The notes beneath the pieces are model-generated. The model saw nothing but the letters and a program-made list of their open reading frames with translations. It searched no databases and was not told the DNA's origin. A program made the translations under genes and the position numbers. Of a stretch of 22,813 nt of DNA, positions 5,813 through 13,025 are shown in pieces. The stretch lies in the IMG/VR virus record IMGVR_UViG_3300004282_000010, positions 1 to 22,813 of that record. One strand, given 5' to 3'. Each line of letters begins with the position of its first letter. The first letter of the stretch is position 1. This stretch comes from a virus.

Positions 5813-6178
5813 ATGACTAATCGAATAGTAACTATCGTAAATCTTACACCACACAATATTAATTTGATCAAAGACAATGGCGAAGTTGAAGTTTTTGCTG
5901 CATCTGGGAAAGTTGCTAGATGTGAAGAAGAAACAAAGCACGTTATAAATTACAATGGAATTTCTGTCTTTGAAAAGAAATTTGGAAATGTCAGCATTGA
6001 AAACATTGACAAAACAATCGAAGAAATGCCACTTGAGTATCATGGTAGCAATGTTATATACATTGTGTCGAATCTTGTTATGTCAGCACTTTCATCAAGG
6101 AGTGATTTGATAGCACCTAATGACATAATTAGAAACGATAAGGGACAAATAGTTGGATGTAAATCATTCTCTATGTAA
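5813..6178 (+). CDS. Hypothetical phage protein of the NLTPHxIN type
   Basis: The 121-residue product begins with short beta strands containing NLTPHNINL (10-18). It then has SGKVARC, VFEKKFGNV and VIYIVSNLVMSALSSRSDLIAPND, and ends GQIVGCKSF. I recognise this order (NLTPHxI, SGxVAR, IYIVSxxVxxA, DxxxP, GxIxG) from many uncharacterised phage and actinobacterial proteins, but no function is known to me. It is soluble and beta-rich, with no signal peptide. The ATG follows AAAGGAG and the hairpin leader. It sits between the ERF gene and a small helical protein with the same leader. Confidence 0.72.
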   Translation: MTNRIVTIVNLTPHNINLIKDNGEVEVFAASGKVARCEEETKHVINYNGISVFEKKFGNVSIENIDKTIEEMPLEYHGSNVIYIVSNLVMSALSSRSDLIAPNDIIRNDKGQIVGCKSFSM

Positions 6179-6183
6179 ATAAA

Positions 6184-6223
6184 TGGTTGGTGGTTATCCA
6201 TAAAACCACCGTAAAGGAGAAAA
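6184..6223 (+). promoter_or_regulatory. Duplicated hairpin leader, copy 2
   Basis: This repeats 5773-5812 with one extra A in the loop side and one fewer A before the start codon. GGTGGTT pairs with AACCACC ahead of AAAGGAG. The two genes that follow the copies are unrelated, so only the leader was duplicated. Confidence 0.85.
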
Positions 6224-6517
6224 ATGAACACAAATTTGAAAGCAGTTGTAACACAGGAACTAAAAAGAATTTGGGATGAAATTATATTAGAAATTTTTGG
6301 CGATAAAATAACAGAATATAAAAAAGTAAGATTTGACTTGATCAGAGACTTAATAATAATGGACACTGTCGGTAATGATGTTAATGATAAGGAAAGGAGG
6401 TTTATAGTTGATAATATTGCAATATACAAAAGTCTTTTTATAGCAACACTAAAAGAAGACGATTTAGAACAGCTCAAATTAGTTTTAGAAATTGCCAAAT
6501 TGTCAAACGAAATATAA
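6224..6517 (+). CDS. Hypothetical helical protein, 97 residues
   Basis: The product is rich in Leu, Ile, Lys, Asp and Glu and is predicted by eye to be nearly all helical (LKRIWDEIILEIFGD, FDLIRDLIIMDTV, LEQLKLVLEIAKL). There are no cysteines and no hydrophobic segment long enough for a membrane pass. It uses the second copy of the hairpin leader. I recognise no family. Confidence 0.65.
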   Translation: MNTNLKAVVTQELKRIWDEIILEIFGDKITEYKKVRFDLIRDLIIMDTVGNDVNDKERRFIVDNIAIYKSLFIATLKEDDLEQLKLVLEIAKLSNEI

Positions 6518-6548
6518 AAAAAATAAAAATTAAAAGGAGTAGTTATTT

Positions 6549-6965
6549 ATGGAAGAAATAATATATATGATAAAAAATGGATATAGATTTAGTATTGTAG
6601 ATGAAAACATTAAGATAAAATATTTAGCTAACTGCCTTAAAGACGATAGTATAAAAAACGCATGGAATAGCATTAAATCTAACAAAAAGAATGCTATAGA
6701 ATTTATTACTAATCATATAAAACAGGTTGAATTTGACCTAAAAACAAACTGCATTGATGATATTAACATGATGGTTTCTAGTGACAAAAACTACATTGAA
6801 ACAATTGCCATAGATATAAATAAGTTATCAAAAATTGTAAGTATAATTATTTTGGTTTCTATTGACTTAGAAGTTAGGATTGATAAAGAATCCAACTTTT
6901 GGAATAATCCATTCATGAGTGAGGCAGTGTTGAAAATTAAAGAAAAGTTAAAAATATCTTGTTGA
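6549..6965 (+). CDS. Hypothetical protein, 138 residues
   Basis: The ATG follows AAAAGGAG at a nine-base distance. The product is mixed, with a charged N-terminal half (KNGYRFSIVDENIKIKYLAN) and a more hydrophobic stretch (LSKIVSIIILVSIDLEV, about residues 95-110) that looks like a buried strand or helix rather than a membrane span. No catalytic motif is evident. It lies ten bases before the HTH gene at 6975, so they are probably co-expressed. Confidence 0.65.
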   Translation: MEEIIYMIKNGYRFSIVDENIKIKYLANCLKDDSIKNAWNSIKSNKKNAIEFITNHIKQVEFDLKTNCIDDINMMVSSDKNYIETIAIDINKLSKIVSIIILVSIDLEVRIDKESNFWNNPFMSEAVLKIKEKLKISC

Positions 6966-6974
6966 GGTGATAGT

Positions 6975-7376
6975 ATGAAAAAATTAAATGATGAAACAAA
7001 AGATTTAATTTTTGAATTACTGCAAAAACAATATCCAAAAAAAGATATTGCAATTATTTGTAAGATATCTCATGAAACAGTTAGGAAGTATTCGCTAGGT
7101 AGGCTTCCAACTAGGAAACCAAAAAAACTTATAACCATAAATGAAAAATATGATGCTGCTATAAAGAATCAAGAAGAAATAGAAAAACTTTTTGAAACTC
7201 TTAATGTAGGAATATATGTAAAAATATATTCGTCTCAATATAGGTTTGATAAAAAATTTGGCGTAATTATATGTGGATTAATTGCCCAAAAAGATAATAA
7301 TAAGATTGTAGTAGATAGAAAAATGTTTACTAAAAACGATTTTATATGTAAAAATGCAAAACTATTAACTAATTAA
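6975..7376 (+). CDS. Helix-turn-helix protein
   Basis: The first 45 residues form a likely helix-turn-helix of the resolvase/HTH_7-like sort: TKDLIFELLQKQYPKKDIAIICKISHETVRKYSLGR, with KKDIAIICK and SHETVRKYS as the two key helices. After a basic linker the remaining 85 residues are beta-rich (VGIYVKIYSSQYRFDKKFGVIICGLI). The N-terminal part should bind DNA, while the C-terminal part is unrecognised. GAGGTGATAGT gives a canonical start. It could regulate the downstream ERCC4 operon or act as a late activator; no further evidence decides. Confidence 0.68.
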   Translation: MKKLNDETKDLIFELLQKQYPKKDIAIICKISHETVRKYSLGRLPTRKPKKLITINEKYDAAIKNQEEIEKLFETLNVGIYVKIYSSQYRFDKKFGVIICGLIAQKDNNKIVVDRKMFTKNDFICKNAKLLTN

Positions 7377-7385
7377 AATAACAAC

Positions 7386-7456
7386 TTACATTAGCCTAGA
7401 TACTACAAATAATTGCCAAATTATAAAAGTCGAAACTAAAAACTAGGCTAATGTAA
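7386..7456 (+). promoter_or_regulatory. 14-bp perfect inverted repeat ahead of the ERCC4 nuclease gene
   Basis: TTACATTAGCCTAG (7386-7399) is exactly complementary to CTAGGCTAATGTAA (7443-7456). The 43-base AT-rich spacer has no strong inner stem. The right arm runs into the AAAGGAG ribosome binding site of the next gene. There is no U tract, so this is not a plain terminator. It could be a leader structure controlling translation of the nuclease, or an operator pair. Confidence 0.75.
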
Positions 7457-7471
7457 AAGGAGTAATAATAT

Positions 7472-8002
7472 ATGTATACAAAAAAACAAATTGAAAAAAT
7501 AGTAGCTAATATGGAAATAATAGTTGACTCTAGGGAAAAGAAAAATAGTCACATTACAAAAGTATTTGATGAATGCAATATAAAGCATTTTACAAAAGGA
7601 CTGAAATTTGGAGATTATTCTTTTTGTATAAGAGATATGCCGGAGATAAACCAAGAAGAATTTTCCTTTGAAAATAGGATTGTTGTTGAGCGGAAAAATA
7701 GTTTAGATGAACTTGCTAACAATATAACTACAAATAGAAAAAATAGAGAAAGATTTGAAAAAGAACTACAAAAAGCGAAGGATCAAAACTGTAAACTATT
7801 TTTATTAATAGAAAATTATAGTTATGAGGATATACTAAGGCATAACTATAGAAGTAAAATGTTACCTAAATCATATATAGCTACGTTGCTAACTTATGTT
7901 TCTAGGTACAACATAAATATAATATTCATGAATCAAGTATGCAGTGCAAACTATATATATAATTTGTTTAAAAGGCACTTAGTAGAAAGTATTGAGGAAT
8001 AA
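7472..8002 (+). CDS. ERCC4-domain (XPF/MUS81-type) nuclease
   Basis: The 176-residue protein is essentially one ERCC4 domain. It has VDSRE (18-22), GDYSF (47-51), VVERKNSLDEL (71-81) and NRERFEKEL (91-99). The GD...ERK...D catalytic set of the family is complete (D48, E73, R74, K75, D79), so it should cut branched or flapped DNA using a metal ion. Phages use such proteins for resolving or trimming recombination and replication intermediates. No tandem HhH domain follows, as in archaeal/eukaryotic XPF, but this short form is common in phages. The start at ATG 7472 follows AAAGGAG; an internal ATG at 7511 also fits the domain. It sits downstream of the ERF gene in the same direction. Confidence 0.85.
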   Translation: MYTKKQIEKIVANMEIIVDSREKKNSHITKVFDECNIKHFTKGLKFGDYSFCIRDMPEINQEEFSFENRIVVERKNSLDELANNITTNRKNRERFEKELQKAKDQNCKLFLLIENYSYEDILRHNYRSKMLPKSYIATLLTYVSRYNINIIFMNQVCSANYIYNLFKRHLVESIEE

Positions 8003-8006
8003 TGAC

Positions 8007-8162
8007 ATGGGGAATTTAGAGAGAATAATAAATATAATAGAGAGAAAGCAAAACGAAATATTAAACAACAATGGAGATATAGAAAAAATTTATAAATTGA
8101 ATAAAATAAAAGCTAAAATAGTAATTAAATTGGGGGAAAAAGAGAATGAAGATAAAGAATAA
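8007..8162 (+). CDS. Small helical protein, weak Spo0E-like resemblance
   Basis: The 51-residue frame runs from ATG 8007 and overlaps the next gene by 17 bases. The product, starting MGNLERIINIIERKQNEIL with NNNGDIEKIYKLN after it, has the two-helix, Asn/Gly-loop plan of Spo0E-like aspartyl phosphatases (helix, -x-G-, helix). The family's Ser-x-x-x-Asp signature in helix two is not visible (the region reads KLNKIKAK), so phosphatase activity is doubtful. GAGG lies upstream at about nine bases. If related to Spo0E, it would touch sporulation control in the host; that is speculative. Confidence 0.5.
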   Translation: MGNLERIINIIERKQNEILNNNGDIEKIYKLNKIKAKIVIKLGEKENEDKE

Positions 8163-8373
8163 TTTACAAAAATATAGACTATTCTTAAACTATACGCAGT
8201 ATGAACTAAGCAAAATGACAAAAATACCTATATCATCTTTGCGTAACATAGAGAAACATGGACACTATCCTAAATATCAAAAAAGAGTTGCATTATGTTC
8301 TATTTTTGGGATAAGTCAGGATCAGCTATTTTATGTCGAGACTGAAGAAAGTGAGAATATAGAAAATGAATAA
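8146..8373 (+). CDS. Xre/Cro-like HTH regulator
   Basis: The 75-residue product is a single HTH_3 domain: LQKYRLFLNYTQYELSKMTKIPISSLRNIEKHGHYPKYQKRVALCSIFGISQDQLF. It has the usual Q-x-ELSK...S-LRNIEKG-like turn and the closing helix before a short acidic tail. Such proteins bind operator dyads as dimers. GGGGGAAAAAGAG precedes ATG 8146. It ends by overlapping the MazG-like gene by eight bases. It is one candidate for the shared dyads near 3535 and 4770. No divergent partner gene is present, so it is not a typical CI/Cro pair. Confidence 0.8.
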   Translation: MKIKNNLQKYRLFLNYTQYELSKMTKIPISSLRNIEKHGHYPKYQKRVALCSIFGISQDQLFYVETEESENIENE

Positions 8374-8683
8374 TGAAACAATAGATATATATAATGAGTT
8401 ACATTTTCCAATATTAAAACTTGAAACTAACATATTGGAGCAACTTAAAAAAATAAATGAGGAATTAACAGAGTTGTTTCTTGCATATAACAATAATGAT
8501 TGTACTATTGAATTTTTTAGTGAGTGTTTAGATGTTATTCAAGCAGCATTAGGACTTTTGAGAATGATTAATAAGCAAAAAAATAGTTTATTAATTACCG
8601 CATTTATTGATCATACTAAAAAGTTATATGAAAGAGATTGGGAGTTTGATGGATCATTTATATTAAAAATACAGGAGGAATAA
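8366..8683 (+). CDS. MazG-like NTP pyrophosphohydrolase
   Basis: The 105-residue protein contains the EExxE...ExxD metal-binding signature of all-alpha NTP pyrophosphatases: EELTE at 32-36 and ECLD at 53-56, within helices. MazG-like enzymes hydrolyse (d)NTPs to monophosphates. Phage versions may clean the nucleotide pool or lower (p)ppGpp-linked stress, as established for the family in general. Length fits a single-domain MazG-like protein. It overlaps the Xre gene start-to-stop and is followed three bases later by the YiiX-like gene. Confidence 0.68.
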   Translation: MNNETIDIYNELHFPILKLETNILEQLKKINEELTELFLAYNNNDCTIEFFSECLDVIQAALGLLRMINKQKNSLLITAFIDHTKKLYERDWEFDGSFILKIQEE

Positions 8684-8686
8684 AGG

Positions 8687-9175
8687 ATGAAAGGCGATAT
8701 TATTATTTATAGACCGACTGGTATTATAGGAAAATTAATACAGTTTATTTCCAAGGATGAATTTATTCACGTTGCTATGTTTATTTCAAATGACAAAATA
8801 ATAGAAGCAACATGGAGAGGAATAGAGATTAGCAAGTTTAAGCTAGATAAGGGAATAGAAATTTATTCTTATACTATGGATGAATATAAACGAGAATTGC
8901 TGATACAAACAGCAATAAGTAAGAAAAATAAAAAATATGATTATCCATTGTTGTTCACAATAATGGGCGAAAAATGGTTTAAATTGAGGGCATATGATAG
9001 CAAGGAAGCTTTTATTTGCTCAGAATTTATAAGGGACGTATACAATGAAATTGGAATAGAGATACACGAAAAAAACAATCCAACACCACAAGAATTAAGG
9101 GATAATTTGTTTAAACTTGCAAAAGATATAACCAGTGATGTATCAATTTTTAGTTATTCGAAGGTGATCGTATGA
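8687..9175 (+). CDS. YiiX/DUF830-like permuted papain-fold hydrolase
   Basis: The 162-residue product begins MKGDIIIYRPTGIIGKLIQF and continues with FIHVAMFI (His28), IIEATWRG (Glu40) and AFICSEFIRDVY (Cys111). It then has NPTPQEL, the usual last signature. The His-before-Cys order is that of the circularly permuted NlpC/P60 group (YiiX, YebB, lecithin retinol acyltransferase-like). Members are cysteine hydrolases or acyltransferases acting on peptides or lipids. No signal peptide is present, so a direct cell-wall role would need help to exit the cell. The His-Glu-Cys set looks intact. GGAGGAATAAAGG precedes the start. Confidence 0.75.
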   Translation: MKGDIIIYRPTGIIGKLIQFISKDEFIHVAMFISNDKIIEATWRGIEISKFKLDKGIEIYSYTMDEYKRELLIQTAISKKNKKYDYPLLFTIMGEKWFKLRAYDSKEAFICSEFIRDVYNEIGIEIHEKNNPTPQELRDNLFKLAKDITSDVSIFSYSKVIV

Positions 9176-9477
9176 GAACGCATGAAGAATGTTATATACA
9201 AAAATATGAAGTTATAAATATTGATGGATACTCTTTAGATATTAGAATCGACTTTTTTGACTTGAACAGGTTTATGCATTTTTATGGAATAATAACAATA
9301 GATAGAGATCGAAAAGACTTTATTTTTGAAACATTTAGTTTTCTACAATATAAAGATATTGATTTGAAAATAGGGATAGACTGGATGACAAATGTAATCG
9401 AGTCTATCGAAATAAATAAAGAAAAGTTCGTAGATTTTGTTTTTGTAGGAAATATATTGACAGTAAATGCTATATAA
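9172..9477 (+). CDS. Hypothetical protein, 101 residues
   Basis: It starts at ATG 9172 after AAGGTGATCGT and overlaps the previous stop by four bases (ATGA). The product is beta-rich and aromatic (YSLDIRIDFFDLNRFMHFYGIITIDRDRKDFIFETFSFL), with no Cys-rich or membrane motif. It probably functions with the YiiX-like protein because of the translational coupling. No family recognised. Confidence 0.65.
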   Translation: MRTHEECYIQKYEVINIDGYSLDIRIDFFDLNRFMHFYGIITIDRDRKDFIFETFSFLQYKDIDLKIGIDWMTNVIESIEINKEKFVDFVFVGNILTVNAI

Positions 9478-9488
9478 GGAGGATTACA

Positions 9489-9545
9489 ATGTTTATTGGT
9501 ATTGGGTTTCTTGTTATTGGTATAATAGTTTTAGTATTGTGTTAG
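9489..9545 (+). CDS. Tiny hydrophobic peptide, 18 residues
   Basis: ATAAGGAGG ends six bases before ATG 9489, a near-perfect ribosome binding site. The frame encodes MFIGIGFLVIGIIVLVLC and stops. All residues are hydrophobic or small, which is enough for one membrane span. It is the last frame before the hairpin at 9554. Tiny membrane peptides of this kind exist in phages (for example as membrane-protein modulators), but a role here is not known. The strong site argues that it is translated. Confidence 0.5.
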   Translation: MFIGIGFLVIGIIVLVLC

Positions 9546-9553
9546 AAATAATT

Positions 9554-9586
9554 AATAAGCTATCTTAATGGGTAGCTTATTTGATT
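9554..9586 (+). terminator. Probable terminator between the early block and the packaging genes
   Basis: AATAAGCTATC (9554-9564) pairs with GGTAGCTTATT (9571-9581) over 11 bp, including one G-U, around the loop TTAATG. The following TGATT is only mildly T-rich, so efficiency may be partial. Confidence 0.6.
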
Positions 9587-9599
9587 ATCTGCATTTATC

Positions 9600-9608
9600 T
9601 GATTAAGG
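9600..9608 (+). repeat. Intergenic motif TGATTAAGG (one of three)
   Basis: TGATTAAGG followed by an A-rich run occurs here, at 3449-3457 and at 14089-14097. All three are in non-coding gaps ahead of a gene block: the 3560 operon, the terminase genes and the scaffold/capsid genes. At 3443 and 14082 the match extends upstream (TTCTATT). It may be part of a shared regulatory element. This copy is within the 9587-9674 gap, which otherwise shows no clear promoter. Confidence 0.5.
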
Positions 9609-9674
9609 TAAAAAAAATAATGTCTTTATGTCAAGAAAATGTTAGAGTAAAATAAATTATAGAGGTGATTTTAT

Positions 9675-10235
9675 ATGGCAAGAGATAGAACTAACTGGAG
9701 TGAAATTAAACATGAGTATATAACCTCGCTTAAATCTATGGCAACATTGGCAAAGGAGTTCAATGTTAATATAAAAAACTTGGGAACTATCGCAAAAAAA
9801 GAAGAATGGGTCATGCTAAGAAAAGAGTATAAAAAAAATCTGGAAGAAAAAACTCTGGAAAAAGTTGTTGAAAAGTTATCCGAAGAAAGGGCAGAAGTTA
9901 CTATAGATTTCTTATCAATGCTATCGACCTTGACAAACAAGGCTAATACTGCATTATCTGAATTAAATGTAGATATAAATGCATTTGGAAGAGAGTTCAA
10001 ATCAAACTCTATAATTACTAGAAAATTGAAAGAAATCGCAATTGTAATAGAAAAAGCTCAAAAATGCTATAGGATAGAACAGGGATTAATGAGTAAATAT
10101 GAAGAGGAAAATATTAATATACAAAAAGCAAAAATGGGAATGATTGAAGAAAGCAATCAGGACGATGGTTTTATTGATGCATTAAAAGCAGAGGTAAAAA
10201 ACGTATGGAGTGGTGAAGATGAGGAGAATATTTAA
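9675..10235 (+). CDS. terS: Terminase small subunit
   Basis: The 186-residue protein opens with MARDRTNWSEIKHEYITSLK and a helix-turn-helix-like segment, SMATLAKEFNVNIKNLGTIAKKEEWVMLRKEY, typical of phage small terminases that recognise packaging sites. A coiled central region (about 55-85) would support oligomerisation, and an acidic C-terminal tail would contact the large subunit. It overlaps the large terminase gene by 17 bases. GAGGTGATTTTAT gives a canonical start. Confidence 0.85.
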   Translation: MARDRTNWSEIKHEYITSLKSMATLAKEFNVNIKNLGTIAKKEEWVMLRKEYKKNLEEKTLEKVVEKLSEERAEVTIDFLSMLSTLTNKANTALSELNVDINAFGREFKSNSIITRKLKEIAIVIEKAQKCYRIEQGLMSKYEEENINIQKAKMGMIEESNQDDGFIDALKAEVKNVWSGEDEENI

Positions 10236-11490
10236 AGCTAGTTCTATTTTTAAATTTAAACCATTTTCACTTAAGCAGAAAAAAGTTTTATCTTGGTGGA
10301 TGCAAGGATCCGGGGTTAGTCATCTGCAAGGAATAATTTGCGATGGTGCGATTAGATCAGGAAAAACTATTGCTATGGGAATATCTTTTTTTATGTGGGC
10401 GATGTGTTGTTTTAATGGTCAGAACTTTGCTATTTGTGGTAAAACAATTGGAAGTTTTCGGAGAAATGTTTGGTTTTGGCTTAAGTTGGCTCTAAGATCT
10501 AGAGGGTATAAAACAGATGAAATTAGAAACGAAAATTTAATCATTGTAACATATAAGGAAGTAATTAACTATTTCTATATTTTTGGCGGTAAGGATGAAA
10601 GAAGCCAAGATCTTATCCAAGGAATAACGTTGGCAGGGTTATTGTGTGATGAAGTAGCATTAATGCCAGAGTCTTTTGTAACTCAAGCAACTGGAAGATG
10701 TAGTGTAGAAGGTTCTAAATTTTGGTTTAATTGCAATCCAGAATCGCCATTTCACTTTTTTAAGTTGGAATGGATAGATAAGTGCATTGAAAAAGAATTA
10801 TTACATCTACATTTCAATATGGATGACAATTTAAGCCTATCTGAGGAAATAAAAATTAGATACAGAAAAATGTATGCAGGATTATTCTATAAGCGGTTTA
10901 TATTAGGCTTGTGGATACTTGCAGAGGGCATAATTTACGACATGTTTAACGAGTCACACATCGTAAAAACAGAGGAAAGAAGTTACAACGAATATTATGC
11001 ATCTTGTGATTATGGAACTTATAATGCGTGTGCATTTGGCTTGTATGGCAAGTTAAACAATATTTGGTATAAAATAAGAGAATACTACTATGATGGAAGA
11101 ACGACAGGAAGACAAAAAACAGACACAGAATATTGTAATGACTTAATAGATTTTGTTGGAAATATAAGTGTTAGAGGTATTATCGTGGATCCATCTGCTG
11201 CTAGTTTTATAGCAGAGATAAAAAGTAGAAATAGGTTTACAGTTTTAAAAGCAAAAAACGATGTTTTGGAAGGGATTAGAAATTATTCTAATGCTCTAAT
11301 GGAAAATAAAATTTTGTTTAATGATTGCAATATTAACTCTTTTAGGGAATTTTCTGCATATATTTGGGATGAAAATGCTGCTAAAAGGGGAGAAGATAAA
11401 CCAGTCAAGACTAATGACCACACTAAGGACGAGGAAAGATATTTTATTAACACGATATTACATAAAAGAGTTATTAATTTAATGAAATAA
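10219..11490 (+). CDS. terL: Terminase large subunit (PBSX/Terminase_3 type)
   Basis: The 423-residue motor-nuclease has Walker A GAIRSGKT (43-50), Walker B LLCDE (141-145) and the coupling segment FNCNP (170-174). Its RNase H-like nuclease has acidic residues in SCDYGTY (D264), IIVDPS (D324) and HTKDEERYF (D404). The protein drives DNA into the prohead and cuts concatemers. Motif order and length fit the PBSX/SPP1-type Terminase_3 group. The start is ATG 10219; the upstream in-frame GTGs at 10210 and 10213 lie in the ribosome binding region GGAGTGGTGAAG. The portal gene begins 32 bases after its stop. Confidence 0.92.
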   Translation: MRRIFKASSIFKFKPFSLKQKKVLSWWMQGSGVSHLQGIICDGAIRSGKTIAMGISFFMWAMCCFNGQNFAICGKTIGSFRRNVWFWLKLALRSRGYKTDEIRNENLIIVTYKEVINYFYIFGGKDERSQDLIQGITLAGLLCDEVALMPESFVTQATGRCSVEGSKFWFNCNPESPFHFFKLEWIDKCIEKELLHLHFNMDDNLSLSEEIKIRYRKMYAGLFYKRFILGLWILAEGIIYDMFNESHIVKTEERSYNEYYASCDYGTYNACAFGLYGKLNNIWYKIREYYYDGRTTGRQKTDTEYCNDLIDFVGNISVRGIIVDPSAASFIAEIKSRNRFTVLKAKNDVLEGIRNYSNALMENKILFNDCNINSFREFSAYIWDENAAKRGEDKPVKTNDHTKDEERYFINTILHKRVINLMK

Positions 11491-11522
11491 CCTTAATCAA
11501 AAAGGCAAGAAAGAGGTAATAT

Positions 11523-13022
11523 ATGTATATTTATGACATTGATATTGTGAAACAGTTATTACATGCAAATAAGGCATTAACAGATAGTGAAGTTTTAAAA
11601 AATATTATTACAACCGATGTTACTAGCATTTTTAAAAATAATATGGCACTTGGAAAAGAATATTACAAGAGTAAAAATACTGCTATTAATACTAGAAATT
11701 TTACATATTTTAGTAATGGGAAAAGTATAGTTGATGAATGGAGAAGTAACAATAAAATTGCCCATGGCTTTTTGAAAGTATTGATTGATCAGAAAGTTAA
11801 TTACTCATTTTCCAAGAAGATAACTATAAATAATGCTGAAAATATAACGAAAGTTGTTGATGTAAATACATTCATCCGAAAAGTTGTAAAGGAAGCATCT
11901 AAAAAGGCGGTTGGATGGGTTCATCCATACATCAATAAAGATGGAAAATTTGAAATTAAAAGAATTGTTAGTGAAGAAATTATTCCTATTTTTGACTCTG
12001 AATTTGAAGATGAATTAGTCCAAATAATTAGATACTACACAATATATGTTGTTGAGGGAAAAGATAAAAAAACTAGATACAAAGTTGAAATTTGGGATAG
12101 TGAAAAAGTTAGCTATTATGTAGAGGATAGTGCCGGAAATTTTTTATTTGACAATACAATTACAATTAATCCAGCTCAACATTGGAATACAATTACTTAT
12201 GTGTTAGGAAATCCAACGAATACTGAAGGACATAGTTGGGGGAAAGTACCATTTATACCACTATGGAATAATGAAGAAAGGGAAACTGACTTAAGTATAA
12301 TAAAAGATTTAATTGATTCTTATGACAAGGTTATGAGTGATTTTTGCAACAACTTGGATGACCTGCAGGATGCAATAATAAAGCTTATAAACTATGGTGG
12401 CATGAGCGACAAGCTTGACGAGTTTTTGGAATATTTAAAAAAATATAAAGTATTACCACTGGATGATAATGGAAATGCTGAGTATATGACAACTGAGATC
12501 CCAACTGAGGCTAGAAAAGTAGTTACTGCAATGCTTAGAGATAGTATATATGAGTTTGGACAAGGTGTAGACATACAAAAAGTTGGTGATGGTAATATCA
12601 CTAATGTAGTTATTAGAAATAGATATGCAGGATTAGACCTTAAGGCAAATGATCTTGAGGCAGAAGTAGAAGAATTTTTAAAGCAGGTTTTTTGGTTTGC
12701 TAATGAGTATTTGAAAATTACAAATCAACAAACAGACAATATAAGTTATATTGAGATTATCTTCAATAGGAGCTTGATTATAAATAACGCCGAAACTGTA
12801 GATATGGCACAAAAAAGTAAAGGCATGATTAGTAATAGGACTATAATATCTAATCATCCTTGGGTAAACGATGTTGATAGCGAACTTGAAAACATGGAAC
12901 AGGATCGAAAAGATGATATTGAGAGTTATGGAATAGGTGGAATTTTCGATAAGGGAAATATTAGCAAAGAAGAGAATAATAAAGACGATAAAGAAAATGA
13001 TGATATGAATATTGAGGAATAA
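11523..13022 (+). CDS. Portal protein (SPP1 gp6-like)
   Basis: The 499-residue product follows the SPP1 gp6 portal plan. It has an N-terminal alpha/beta wing (YFSNGKSIVDEWRSNNKIAHGFLKVLIDQKVNYSFSK), a central region with W-HP-YIN and PFIPLWNN, and a long helical stem/crown. YDKVMSDFCNNLDDLQDAI and FGQGVDIQKVGDGNITNVVIRNRYAGLDLKA are characteristic. Portals form the dodecameric DNA channel at one capsid vertex. The C-terminus is acidic and low-complexity. AGAAAGAGGTAATAT precedes the start, and the next gene begins three bases after the stop. Confidence 0.9.
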   Translation: MYIYDIDIVKQLLHANKALTDSEVLKNIITTDVTSIFKNNMALGKEYYKSKNTAINTRNFTYFSNGKSIVDEWRSNNKIAHGFLKVLIDQKVNYSFSKKITINNAENITKVVDVNTFIRKVVKEASKKAVGWVHPYINKDGKFEIKRIVSEEIIPIFDSEFEDELVQIIRYYTIYVVEGKDKKTRYKVEIWDSEKVSYYVEDSAGNFLFDNTITINPAQHWNTITYVLGNPTNTEGHSWGKVPFIPLWNNEERETDLSIIKDLIDSYDKVMSDFCNNLDDLQDAIIKLINYGGMSDKLDEFLEYLKKYKVLPLDDNGNAEYMTTEIPTEARKVVTAMLRDSIYEFGQGVDIQKVGDGNITNVVIRNRYAGLDLKANDLEAEVEEFLKQVFWFANEYLKITNQQTDNISYIEIIFNRSLIINNAETVDMAQKSKGMISNRTIISNHPWVNDVDSELENMEQDRKDDIESYGIGGIFDKGNISKEENNKDDKENDDMNIEE

Positions 13023-13025
13023 TAT

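Noticed and set aside
6975-7376. Phage integrase or resolvase
   Set aside because: Only the HTH part resembles resolvases; no catalytic Ser or Tyr recombinase motifs are visible and the rest is a short beta-rich domain.
7386-7456. Intrinsic terminator before the ERCC4 gene
   Set aside because: The spacer is 43 bases and an AAAGGAG site, not a U run, follows the right arm.
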